Positions 18,651 to 27,173 of a DNA stretch of 64,000 bases are shown piece after piece. Below the pieces are notes generated by a model. The model was not told where the DNA came from. It saw nothing but the letters and a program-made list of their open reading frames with translations, and searched no databases. Source of the DNA: Rhodanobacteraceae bacterium (lineage in GTDB: Bacteria > Pseudomonadota > Gammaproteobacteria > Xanthomonadales > Xanthomonadaceae). Made by a program: the position numbers and the translations under genes. The stretch spans positions 1-64,000 of the forward strand of contig JACKOX010000016.1 in assembly GCA_024233975.1 (NCBI GenBank), in the 5' to 3' direction. Numbering within the stretch: the first letter of the stretch is position 1; each line of letters opens with the position of its first letter.

Positions 18651-18802
18651 GGCTGCCCCCTTTCGATGCCGGATTCCGGACGATCACGACCGGCACGCTC
18701 GTGGCTCAGGGTAACGTACTCCATAATGTGCCTGCCTTGGAATGCCGTAGCCTATCAAAGCAGCGAGGTGCCGGAAGTGCTGCGCTGATCATATATCCAA
18801 CG

Positions 18803-19963
18803 ATGAACCGGCCCACGCGGAAGCACACCGTCAACCCGGCGCACAACTACTGGCGCGCGCATGGAGGACACATTTCCTCCGGCAGTTCGCCGTTTACCAA
18901 GGCCGTGCCCGACAATTCGCCCATGCCAAATTGCCGCCCTACCGAAAAGCACCACCCCCTCGTTTCGATATGCATCGCCAACTTCAATGGCGAGTCGATC
19001 CTGACCGAGTGCATCGAGTCCGTGCGCGCACAACAGGCATACGCTGACTGCGAGATCATTGTCCATGACGATGCCTCAACGGACGCCTCGGTCGACCTGA
19101 TCCGCACAACGTTTCCCGATGCAAGACTCATCGTGAGCGAACAGAACGTCGGCTTCTGCGTGGCGAACAACCGGATGGTCGAAATGGCCAGCGGGAAGTA
19201 CATCCTGCTCCTGAACAACGACGCCGCATTGCTTCCCGATGCCATCTCAAGCCTTATAGGAACGGCGGAGTCACAGGAAGTCGGGGGAATCCTCACACTG
19301 CCACAGTACGACTGGGTATCCGGAGAACTTGTTGATCGTGGCTGCTTTCTCGACCCGTTCTACAACGCCATCCCCAGCCTTTCGCCTGGGGTAAACGATG
19401 TCGGCTACGTGATCGGCGCCTGCCTGTGGATTCCGAGGTCGCTCTGGCAGCGGATCGGTGGCTTTCCGGAGTGGATGGGTTCAATTGGCGAAGACGTCTA
19501 TGTCGGTTGTGTCACCCGTCTTTTGGATCTGCCGGTCAGATCCCTGGATAGCAGCGGGTATCTTCACCGGCAGGGTGCCAGCTTCGGGGGAAACCGCGTG
19601 GTGTCCGGGAAGCTGGAATCGAGCTATCGTCGGCGGTTCCTAGGCGAACGGAATCGCCTGTGCCTGCAGCTTTGCTGCACACCTGGATGGTCAGCCTGGC
19701 CGATGACCATCGTCCATGCGACCGCCCTGCTTCTTGAAGGGATGATCCTCGCCGTCTGGCTGCGCGACTCTCGCCCACTGCGGAAGATCTATATCGCCGC
19801 CATCCTGGGTTTCCTCGGGTTGAGGGCGCAGGTGTCCGAGCTCCGCCGCCAGATCCAGGCTCTCCGAAAAATCAACGTGACGGGTTATCTCAGGGGTTTC
19901 AGATTTCTGCCACAGAAGCTGCGCCTGTTGCGACGGCACGGAAAACCTGACCTCGTGGACTAG
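18803..19963 (+). CDS. Glycosyltransferase family 2
   Basis: A GT-A fold glycosyltransferase. VSICIANFNGESILTECIES opens the domain, followed by HDDASTDASVDLI and LLLNNDAALLPDA (the DXD-like site), then the acceptor-side segment GEDVYVG. A hydrophobic stretch near the C-terminus and a basic tail may tether it to the membrane. The start is uncertain: ATG 18803 gives about 386 residues, while ATG 18923 begins just before the conserved domain. Neither has a good ribosome-binding site. It is the only rightward gene between two leftward operons and is divergent from the GT-C-like gene. Confidence 0.82.
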   Translation: MNRPTRKHTVNPAHNYWRAHGGHISSGSSPFTKAVPDNSPMPNCRPTEKHHPLVSICIANFNGESILTECIESVRAQQAYADCEIIVHDDASTDASVDLIRTTFPDARLIVSEQNVGFCVANNRMVEMASGKYILLLNNDAALLPDAISSLIGTAESQEVGGILTLPQYDWVSGELVDRGCFLDPFYNAIPSLSPGVNDVGYVIGACLWIPRSLWQRIGGFPEWMGSIGEDVYVGCVTRLLDLPVRSLDSSGYLHRQGASFGGNRVVSGKLESSYRRRFLGERNRLCLQLCCTPGWSAWPMTIVHATALLLEGMILAVWLRDSRPLRKIYIAAILGFLGLRAQVSELRRQIQALRKINVTGYLRGFRFLPQKLRLLRRHGKPDLVD

Positions 19964-19967
19964 TGCT

Positions 19968-20747
19968 TCAGACGGCGAGCCGAAACAGCATGAATGGTTC
20001 GAGACGATTGATACCGGCTTGTCGCGCGTCAATCGTTGGGAGCATGTCGTCGCTATGACGTACATCCGCGATGAGTCCGCAAGCCTCAAAGCGCTCGAAT
20101 ATGTCACGCCCGTATAGCCTGACATGATCTTCCTGGCCGTAGCACTGCAGTCGGGCCTGCTCTGACGATATGCCCGGGTCCGACCAGGTTTGTTTAAGCA
20201 CGGGACTGAAGGGGGTTTGGAGGATTGCGCAACCAGCAGGCGCGAGCACACGCGCGATTTCGCGAATTGCCTCCTTGTCATCTCTTACGTGTTCAAGGAC
20301 ATGATTCGCTATAACCAGATCAAAACTCTGGCTCCCAAACGGCATCTGCTCGATATTCACCGCAAGGATGTTTGGTGATGATGGCATCAGATCACAACGA
20401 ACGTATTCGGCTGGCTCGGCTTGTCCGATGATCTCGCCGAGCCGCCGCTCTGGAGCAAAGTGGAGAACTCGCATTTCACTCAGTCGCATCAGGATTCCTA
20501 ACGACTGCATGAACAGAAAAAGGTGCCTTTCTCGATCATGGCAACCACACCGCGGACACTCGAAATTCTCGACGTCGCTTCCGATGAGTTCCAGTGCCCG
20601 CATCATAGGCGGCATCGAAGAAAGGCCGTTCCGGTATGGAAGGAAACGCCCAACATGTCGCGAGCACATGACACAGAAGTGCCGCCCAGCGATAGGCAAG
20701 CTGGCAACCAGCCTCCTGGATCTTTGGAGCAGCGCTTTGGGGTTCAT
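19968..20747 (-). CDS. SAM-dependent methyltransferase with N-terminal zinc-ribbon-like cysteines
   Basis: A 259-residue protein. The N-terminal 75 residues contain CVMC and CPRCGCHDRER, a probable four-cysteine zinc site. The methyltransferase part follows (VLHFAPERRLG; MPFGSQSFDLVIANHVLEHV), matching the methyltransferase-11 group with an atypical motif I. It is the last gene of the seven-gene leftward operon 27036-19968, six bases after a GT2 gene. The acceptor is unknown, but in this context a sugar is likely. Base composition is lower in G+C than the flanking core genes. Confidence 0.82.
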   Translation of the reverse strand: MNPKALLQRSRRLVASLPIAGRHFCVMCSRHVGRFLPYRNGLSSMPPMMRALELIGSDVENFECPRCGCHDRERHLFLFMQSLGILMRLSEMRVLHFAPERRLGEIIGQAEPAEYVRCDLMPSSPNILAVNIEQMPFGSQSFDLVIANHVLEHVRDDKEAIREIARVLAPAGCAILQTPFSPVLKQTWSDPGISSEQARLQCYGQEDHVRLYGRDIFERFEACGLIADVRHSDDMLPTIDARQAGINRLEPFMLFRLAV

Positions 20748-20753
20748 ACGCGA

Positions 20754-21695
20754 TCAGTCGTCAAGGCGACCCATATGACCGCGCAATCCATCCCAGAGGC
20801 CGCTCGAAATGTACCTGAAGTTATGCCAGCGACGGGGGGAAAAAATAAGGTAAGCATAGGCATTCCCAAGCCAGTACCAGGTGGCCCTCAACTTCCAACG
20901 CAACGAGGTGTGAGGCTCCTTCAGCAACGCAACGAAGTTCCTGAATCGATAGTACAACCGTTGTGGCGAATAGCCATTGAAGGGTCGCCAACCGAAATAC
21001 CAGACTTGGAAGCAGCTGTCTCCCAACTGGTGCGTGAGAGCGGTTTGGGACGTTCCGAAGATCTTGAATCCATGGTAGCGAACACGATGAAACCACTCCG
21101 TGTCCACATAGTCGATGAAATAGTCTTCTCGCATCAGACCCACGTCCTGGAACACATCCACCGGCACGAGCGTGCCGGAGGAAATCCCTGAGAGCACTTC
21201 AATCCACGGCGACCCTTCGGCTTCACCCGCGATTGAATAGAACAGTTTCCCCGGGCGCTGGACCTGGAAGCCGAACGCTTGTCCAGTCACCTGATCTAAG
21301 TACAGTGGACTGACTGCGCCCGCTCGAAGCCCCGAGCGTGAGAGTTCACCCAGCACACCAAGCAACGTCGGCACCATGTCGCCAGCAGGCAAGCTATCTT
21401 GGTCAGACAACAGCACTGCGTCGAACGAATCGTCAATTGCGTAACGGATACCGACATTCAGTGCCGCGGCAATCCCCACATTTTCATGCATTCGCCTGAA
21501 CACGAGCCTTGAATGTTCAGCGGCGATGCGCTCAACAACGTGCTCGGCGACGGATGTTCCCGGTGGGGTGTTATCGACAACAAAAACCGTTTCCACTTGA
21601 CCTAGCAAGGAGCGCAGAAGGGCTTCAAGCGTCGACTCGACCGCGTTGTATGTCACGACAACCGCGAGTACCCGACCAGCGCTTGCGGCATTCAT
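20754..21695 (-). CDS. Glycosyltransferase family 2, rhamnosyltransferase-like
   Basis: A 313-residue GT-A enzyme with AVVVTYNAVESTLEALL at the N-terminus, VFVVDNTPPGTSV, the nucleotide/metal site LLSDQDSLPAGDM, and DVGLMREDYFIDYVDTEWF, the acceptor-side block seen in WbbL/RfbN-type rhamnosyltransferases. The rhamnose assignment rests on that resemblance only. Start and stop overlap neighbours (ATGA with the preceding GT2), so it is part of the seven-gene operon. Confidence 0.84.
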   Translation of the reverse strand: MNAASAGRVLAVVVTYNAVESTLEALLRSLLGQVETVFVVDNTPPGTSVAEHVVERIAAEHSRLVFRRMHENVGIAAALNVGIRYAIDDSFDAVLLSDQDSLPAGDMVPTLLGVLGELSRSGLRAGAVSPLYLDQVTGQAFGFQVQRPGKLFYSIAGEAEGSPWIEVLSGISSGTLVPVDVFQDVGLMREDYFIDYVDTEWFHRVRYHGFKIFGTSQTALTHQLGDSCFQVWYFGWRPFNGYSPQRLYYRFRNFVALLKEPHTSLRWKLRATWYWLGNAYAYLIFSPRRWHNFRYISSGLWDGLRGHMGRLDD

Positions 21696-22759
21696 GCTGA
21701 GCTCGCCGTACTGCGGTCCAGCGGCAAGCGATAGAAAGATCGTCGGAACATCCAGGAGCGAAAAACTTGAATCCTCGCCAATGCCTTGCAGGCCAGAGGA
21801 CTCCGCACTAGCAAAGGCAGCAAGCGGCGGCGCATGGGACGAAGGTAGCCGGAATCGTTCGCGAGCAACCAGTCGTGGGCCTCCTTGAACGCTGACGGAT
21901 CCGAAGCGAGCACACTCAGCGACAACAGGGCACGACGAATAGGAAACAAGGCAGCGTCACGATCGTCGGTCGGAACATCAAACTCTCGACAGACTGCTTC
22001 GATCATGCCCACATAGCCCTGCACCGTACGCAGACGAGCAGCATTGCCCGAGTTCATGGCTGATCCTGCTACCTGTCGATAGACCGCGGTTGAATCGGGC
22101 ATGTATTTGAGTGATCCACGACTGGCAAGGAATAGGCACAGGGCCCAGTCGATCACCGGAAACGATTCAGTTGGCAGCTCAGACCGCAGAAAGTTCTGCA
22201 CGTCCTTCGTGCGCGCCAGGAGAGTACAGGTTTGAACAAAATTTCCCTTCAGCAGCTCTCGAAAGACACTCCCCGATGGAACATTTCGTCCCATGTTCGT
22301 ATTAACTCCCGGCGCAACCATCCAGCGGCCCTTCCTGAGGACGATCCGGTCAAAATCACTGTGTATCGCCGCACATTGGGGCTCGGCCATCATATGCTCA
22401 ACCTGTCGACGCAACTTGCTCCTGCTCCGCCAAAAATCATCGCCTTCACAGTAGGCAACGAGTGGAGCTCGCGCTTTCATGATGAGGTTCCTGTGATTTC
22501 GGTGCATACCCACATTGCGCGGCGTCGCAAATACCCGCAGCTGCCCGGGATGTTCACGCTGAAAGGCCAGCGCGATTTCTAGAGACCTGTCTTGGCTAGA
22601 GTCGTCACCTATCAGGACCTCAAACGGAAAATTCGTCTCCTGCCCGAGAACACTATTAAGAGCGTCAGATAAGTACGGGGCATGGTCGTATACAGGCATG
22701 ATTACACTAACGATAGGCTCGCCCACCAACGAGTCAGGATCTGATGTTTCCTGAAACAT
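21692..22759 (-). CDS. Glycosyltransferase family 2
   Basis: A 355-residue GT-A enzyme: VSVIMPVYDHAPYLSDAL, VLIGDDSSQDRS and YCEGDDFWRS (the DXD-type site). The C-terminal third resembles glycosyltransferases that transfer hexoses onto polyprenyl-linked oligosaccharides. Its ATG overlaps the stop of the flippase gene (TGATG), and its own stop overlaps the next GT2. The donor and linkage cannot be predicted. Confidence 0.85.
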   Translation of the reverse strand: MFQETSDPDSLVGEPIVSVIMPVYDHAPYLSDALNSVLGQETNFPFEVLIGDDSSQDRSLEIALAFQREHPGQLRVFATPRNVGMHRNHRNLIMKARAPLVAYCEGDDFWRSRSKLRRQVEHMMAEPQCAAIHSDFDRIVLRKGRWMVAPGVNTNMGRNVPSGSVFRELLKGNFVQTCTLLARTKDVQNFLRSELPTESFPVIDWALCLFLASRGSLKYMPDSTAVYRQVAGSAMNSGNAARLRTVQGYVGMIEAVCREFDVPTDDRDAALFPIRRALLSLSVLASDPSAFKEAHDWLLANDSGYLRPMRRRLLPLLVRSPLACKALARIQVFRSWMFRRSFYRLPLDRSTASSA

Positions 22760-24243
22760 CAGGACTCACCTTTCTCAGGCAGCAATTGCTGTCGATCAGA
22801 CTGGTGTGATCGATTCCGCCAATTTGCAAGAAGTTCCAATAGTTCCTGATATGCCTTCAGCCGAAACAAATGCACTAGCACCGCGAAGATGACAACCCCC
22901 AGCGGGACCAGCACCAGCAGCTTCATGCTGGGCGGCCAATCCAATGATCTCCCTACGAAAGACACCAGAACCGCCATACTCCCTGACACGACCAACGCAG
23001 GAAGGACGTCGCGAAGCTGATTCAGCAATCCATACGCTGCAAATCGCTCGGCGTACCTGGTGTTGATCACGAATGCGATCAGCACAAAGGCCAGCTGACT
23101 CCATGCGATGCCCATCAGACCGTAAGACAGTCCCAATAGAATAAGTGCAATACCAAACCCCTTCTTCGCCACCTCCAGACGAAACATCAAGTGCGCATGC
23201 CCTTGTGCCATCAATGCGTTCAGGTTTATCACTTGAATCGGGTACAAGGCACCTGCAATGCTCAACACCTGCAATATCGGAACAGCCGAAACCCACTGTT
23301 TGCCAAATGCTGCAGGCACAAGCGAGTCTGCGACTGCCGCCAACCCAAACATGACCGGAGCTAACAACAGCGTCGAAGCACGAATGGACAACTGCATTCC
23401 TCGGCGGAGCAGCGCCCGATCATCTGACGTTGTGGAAAAGAGCGGAAGCGCCACTCGTGACAAAACGCTGATTGTAAAACCGACCGGCATTTGCCTGATG
23501 TTTTCGGCAAATCCGTAGTAGCCCAAGTCCCGAGCTCCAAAAGCACGCCCGATCAGAAGGGTATAGAGCCTTGAGTAGAACGCCTCAAGCAGACTGGACC
23601 CCAAATGATAGGCACCAAAACTCGATAGTTTCTTTAGCGAAGCAACGCTTATCACGAACGTTGGCCGCCATGAATGAAGCATCCAAAGCGCCGAACTCAT
23701 GAGCAGTGCCATCAGCACAGCCTGTACCGCAAGAGACCAGACGCCAAATCCGGCCAACGCCATCACAATCGCGACCAAGCCGGAAAGGAATGCGGAAAAG
23801 AAGCCAGCCTTGGCTTGTGTACGGAAGTCCAAACGCTTGCTTAGCAACGCTGCGTGAACGCAACTCGTCGCGCTAAACAGAACGACCAACGTCATCAGGC
23901 GTGCAAGCGACGCCAGTTCAGGGCGTTCAAAGAATAAGGAAATAGCGGGCGCGGCCGCGAACAACGCACCGGAAACGAGAACTCCGCTTCCCAAGTTGAA
24001 CCAAAAGACGCTCGACTCATCGATGTGATCAGCATCTTGGCGCTGGATCAGAGCTGTGGTTAGCCCACCATCAACCACAACCGTCGCGACAGCGATGAAA
24101 ACGGCGAGCATCGCGACCAATCCAAAGTCGACCGGCGACAACAGGCGCGCAAGCACCAAAGTGGTAACGAGTTGAAGCCCTTGCCGAAAAACCAGCTCAC
24201 CGCCACTCCACAATATTGCAGAAAAAGCATGCAGCTTCCTCAT
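22759..24243 (-). CDS. Wzx-type polysaccharide flippase (MOP superfamily)
   Basis: A 494-residue, strongly hydrophobic protein with about twelve to fourteen membrane segments. It begins with the family block GGELVFRQGLQLVTTLVLARLLSP, visible as shorter pieces, then FGLVAMLAVFIAV and TALIQRQDADH, as in WzxC and other polysaccharide export proteins. It moves undecaprenyl-linked repeat units across the inner membrane. Its ATG overlaps the stop of the formyltransferase gene. No O-antigen polymerase (Wzy), chain-length regulator (Wzz) or WaaL ligase is recognised in this island, so the flipped unit must be used elsewhere or by one of the GT-C-like proteins. Confidence 0.88.
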   Translation of the reverse strand: MRKLHAFSAILWSGGELVFRQGLQLVTTLVLARLLSPVDFGLVAMLAVFIAVATVVVDGGLTTALIQRQDADHIDESSVFWFNLGSGVLVSGALFAAAPAISLFFERPELASLARLMTLVVLFSATSCVHAALLSKRLDFRTQAKAGFFSAFLSGLVAIVMALAGFGVWSLAVQAVLMALLMSSALWMLHSWRPTFVISVASLKKLSSFGAYHLGSSLLEAFYSRLYTLLIGRAFGARDLGYYGFAENIRQMPVGFTISVLSRVALPLFSTTSDDRALLRRGMQLSIRASTLLLAPVMFGLAAVADSLVPAAFGKQWVSAVPILQVLSIAGALYPIQVINLNALMAQGHAHLMFRLEVAKKGFGIALILLGLSYGLMGIAWSQLAFVLIAFVINTRYAERFAAYGLLNQLRDVLPALVVSGSMAVLVSFVGRSLDWPPSMKLLVLVPLGVVIFAVLVHLFRLKAYQELLELLANWRNRSHQSDRQQLLPEKGES

Positions 24244-24995
24244 TTGCAGTCTTCACACGAGTCCACTCCGAAAGACCCCGGATACAGTTGAACCTGCAGA
24301 TAAACTCTATCTCCACTGAGCTCGTCCACCACATAGGCATTCTTAAAGCCTTCGTGACTCAGCGCTCTCAAACGATCAAAAAAGTCTCTAAACGATCCTG
24401 TTTCATTCAAATCGATATGACAAGCCCGGTCAAAATCAGCCTTAGAGAAGACCCGGCCGTCCGCGCTTTGAGGCACGGGTGAAAAGCCACCATTGACCAG
24501 CCGAAAAAAGTTATCCTTGATCCAAGATAGCTCAGCCGAAAGCACTCGAGAGTAGAGCGATTCTGACGTATCAAGAAGTGTTTTATTTACTTCCTCTCGA
24601 TATAAGATAGACCCGTGATCTATAATCCCATCGACCACATGAACTGTAAAGCCGGCTGGCAACCCATAAATAATAGACCAGACGTGCGGAAACCACCCTC
24701 TCGTTTCTGGCAGGCAACCCGGGTGAATATTGACGCAAGGCATTGCCGAGTAGAGATTGGATGGAATTATTTGACGGCAGTGTGCAGAAAACAGGAAGTC
24801 GTAGCAGCTCAATATTCTTTTGCAATCGCAAACTAGGTCAAGCTCTCCTGAGACGTGCCTCCTTACTTCAGGAGGGGCAAGCGGAGAACATACCACATGG
24901 ACGTCGCAACTACCTACCCACTGAACCGCCATTTTATTTAGGCTCTCCGCTAGCCGAACATTATCGACTACTATTAGAACCCGCCGAGTTTTCAC
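24240..24995 (-). CDS. Sugar N-formyltransferase (VioF-like)
   Basis: A 251-residue enzyme of the formyltransferase fold that uses N10-formyl-tetrahydrofolate. The catalytic triad of the family is visible: Asn89 and His91 in NIHPGCLPETRGW and Asp126 in VVDGIIDHGSIL. It follows an aminotransferase gene by nine bases. The pair matches VioA/VioF logic, converting a dTDP-4-amino-4,6-dideoxyglucose to its N-formyl form (Qui4NFo). dTDP-glucose synthesis genes (rmlA, rmlB) are not in this window. The gene is markedly A/T-rich; a hand count over 24481-24660 gives about 44% G+C, suggesting acquisition by transfer. Confidence 0.82.
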   Translation of the reverse strand: MKTRRVLIVVDNVRLAESLNKMAVQWVGSCDVHVVCSPLAPPEVRRHVSGELDLVCDCKRILSCYDFLFSAHCRQIIPSNLYSAMPCVNIHPGCLPETRGWFPHVWSIIYGLPAGFTVHVVDGIIDHGSILYREEVNKTLLDTSESLYSRVLSAELSWIKDNFFRLVNGGFSPVPQSADGRVFSKADFDRACHIDLNETGSFRDFFDRLRALSHEGFKNAYVVDELSGDRVYLQVQLYPGSFGVDSCEDCK

Positions 24996-25004
24996 TGCGG
25001 CCTC

Positions 25005-26174
25005 CTAGCCCTTTCCCAACATATTGAACACATCACCAACTGTGGCGATCACCGCATCAGAAGCAGCATTTCCCGTTGGAAGGACAACAATAGACTCACC
25101 AAGTGACTTCGTATTCGGAAGCAATAATCGCGCATGGGGGTACAAATCTCGATAGGGTCTCATTCCATGGCAACCCGGCCAGAAATATTTTCTAGCTAAA
25201 ATATTCTCGGCGTGAAGCGAGGCAACAACCCTCTCCCGACCAACCGGATAGTCTTTGCTTAGCTCAACGACTACATACTGATAGTTTGGCGAGTCCTGAT
25301 CATAATATTCGATAATCGCAACACCCTCGATGTCTGCAAGAACATCCCAATAAGCCGCATATCTTCCCCGATTGACGCCAATGAAATCGGGTAGCGCCTC
25401 CAAATTGACCAACCCCATCGCGGCATTTATCTCCGGCATCTTGCCATTGGTACCAGGGTGGATCACGTCGTCATAGCCGGCAAAGCCGAAATTGCGCATC
25501 AGACGCATGGCCTCGGCCAGATCGTCGTCGTTGGTGACCACGGCTCCGCCCTCGAACGCGTTGAATACCTTGGTGGCGTGGAAGCTGAGTACTTCGCAGC
25601 GCCCGAAGCTGCCGATCTTCTGCCCGCCCTTGCTGCAGCCAAAGGCGTGCGCAGCGTCGAACATCAGCTGCAGGCCATGTTCGTCGGCAATCGCCTGCAA
25701 CGCCTCCACCGGCGCCGGGCGGCCCCACAGGTGCACGCCGATGATGCCGGTGGTACGCGGCGTGATCATGGCGCGAACCGCATCGGGATCGAGGTTGTGC
25801 GTTGCCGGATCGATATCCGCGAAAACCGGGGTGATCCCCTGCCAGTACAGGGCATGGGCGGTGGCAATGAACGTCCATGAAGGCACGATCACTTCGCCCT
25901 CCAGTCCGAGCGCCCGGATCGCGATTTCCAGCGCAATCGTGCCATTGCACATGGCGACGCAATGCTTCACGCCAAGGTGTGCGGCAATGCGACTCTCGAA
26001 CTCCTGAACGAGGGGGCCGTTGTTCGTCAGCCAGCGCCGTTCCAGCATCCCCTTTGCCAACGTCAGGAAACGCTCCTGATCACCAATGTTGGGGCGACCG
26101 ACGTGGAGCGGCTGATCGAACGCCGGCGGAGCGCCATTGATAGCCAGATCGGCAACTGTGCGTATCTGTTTCAT
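25005..26174 (-). CDS. DegT/DnrJ/EryC1/StrS sugar aminotransferase (VioA-like)
   Basis: A 389-residue PLP-dependent nucleotide-sugar aminotransferase. Recognisable are the PLP phosphate site around CNGTIALEIAIRAL, the Asp of MFDAAHAFGCSKGG and Lys202 in SFHATKVFNAFEGG. With the adjacent formyltransferase the most likely reaction is 4-amination of dTDP-4-keto-6-deoxyglucose; other keto-sugars are possible. The gene looks mosaic. The 5' part (about 25450-26174) is G+C-rich like the chromosome core, whereas the 3' part (25005 to about 25440) is A/T-rich like the genes that follow. Confidence 0.87.
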   Translation of the reverse strand: MKQIRTVADLAINGAPPAFDQPLHVGRPNIGDQERFLTLAKGMLERRWLTNNGPLVQEFESRIAAHLGVKHCVAMCNGTIALEIAIRALGLEGEVIVPSWTFIATAHALYWQGITPVFADIDPATHNLDPDAVRAMITPRTTGIIGVHLWGRPAPVEALQAIADEHGLQLMFDAAHAFGCSKGGQKIGSFGRCEVLSFHATKVFNAFEGGAVVTNDDDLAEAMRLMRNFGFAGYDDVIHPGTNGKMPEINAAMGLVNLEALPDFIGVNRGRYAAYWDVLADIEGVAIIEYYDQDSPNYQYVVVELSKDYPVGRERVVASLHAENILARKYFWPGCHGMRPYRDLYPHARLLLPNTKSLGESIVVLPTGNAASDAVIATVGDVFNMLGKG

Positions 26175-26184
26175 CGCCGCAGCG

Positions 26185-27036
26185 TCACTCCAACCGCCGA
26201 TAGTTGAGGCTGGTGATCTGTTCGGAGACCAGGCCGATCAGGAAAATGATGACCGAGGCGCTGAACAGCAGCAGGCTCATATTGCTGAAGCGATGCTGGG
26301 TAGCATAGGTCCAGCCGTAGTACCCGAGACCCGTAAGGAAGAAAGCAGCCGCTGCGGGGGCAAACAACTTTACCGGCGAGTACAAGGTAGCGATCTTGAA
26401 AATGATCAACAGGAAGCGGACACCGTCCCGAAAGGGGCGAATGTGGCTGCGACCGATGCGCTTCTGAACATTGATGGGCACATAAGCGACCGGATAAGCG
26501 CTGCGGAAGAACGCCATGGTGCTGGTGGTTGGATAGCTGAAGCCATTGGGATACAAGTGCATGAATTCTCTGAACTTATCCGCACGAGCAACGCGGAAGC
26601 CGGAAGTCAGGTCTCGAACCGTCTGGCCCGTCATCCAACTGGCCAGACGGTTGTACAAGGCATTTGCCAGCCCTCGACCAACATTAGCCTGCCCCTCGCG
26701 ATTCCGCGCCCCAACCACCATATCGAACCCGTCGTCCAACCGCTTCAGCAAGGAGTCAATATCTTCCACCAAGTGCTGCCCATCTCCGTCCATCATGACG
26801 AGAACATCGCCCGCAGCAACCCCCACGCCACGTTTGATCGCCGCCCCATTGCCCATACTGTAAGGGCTACTGACCACTTCAACCCCGACTTCGCGGGCAA
26901 CGCTAGAGGTGTTGTCCGTAGATCCATCGTCGGAAACGATAATCTGCGCCTTCGGATAGGCCGCCCTGAGGCCAGGCAACAGCTTCGACAGCCCACCTGC
27001 CTCGTTCTTCGCTGGGATGATGAAGCTCAGTCGCAC
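26185..27036 (-). CDS. Glycosyltransferase family 2, DPM-synthase-like with C-terminal membrane segments
   Basis: A 283-residue GT-A enzyme: LSFIIPAKNEAGGLSKLL, IIVSDDGSTDNTS and the DXD-type MMDGDGQHL, then two C-terminal hydrophobic segments (KLFAPAAAAFFLTGLGYYGW and LLLFSASVIIFLIGLV). The pattern is that of polyprenyl-phosphate hexose synthases or related priming enzymes. It is the first gene of the seven-gene leftward operon; the promoter must lie in the 137 bp shared with the divergent pilB. Confidence 0.85.
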   Translation of the reverse strand: MRLSFIIPAKNEAGGLSKLLPGLRAAYPKAQIIVSDDGSTDNTSSVAREVGVEVVSSPYSMGNGAAIKRGVGVAAGDVLVMMDGDGQHLVEDIDSLLKRLDDGFDMVVGARNREGQANVGRGLANALYNRLASWMTGQTVRDLTSGFRVARADKFREFMHLYPNGFSYPTTSTMAFFRSAYPVAYVPINVQKRIGRSHIRPFRDGVRFLLIIFKIATLYSPVKLFAPAAAAFFLTGLGYYGWTYATQHRFSNMSLLLFSASVIIFLIGLVSEQITSLNYRRLE

Positions 27037-27173
27037 GTCGCCCCCTGATACGCCAGATTGGTGAGACGCGACGGCATTTTGATGCCCGCCGCGCCAAAGC
27101 TGAATTCATGATGCAACACATCAGCAGTTTAAGGTAAAGTTCTGTCAATCATGGGAGATAGAGTGCTTCCGGG

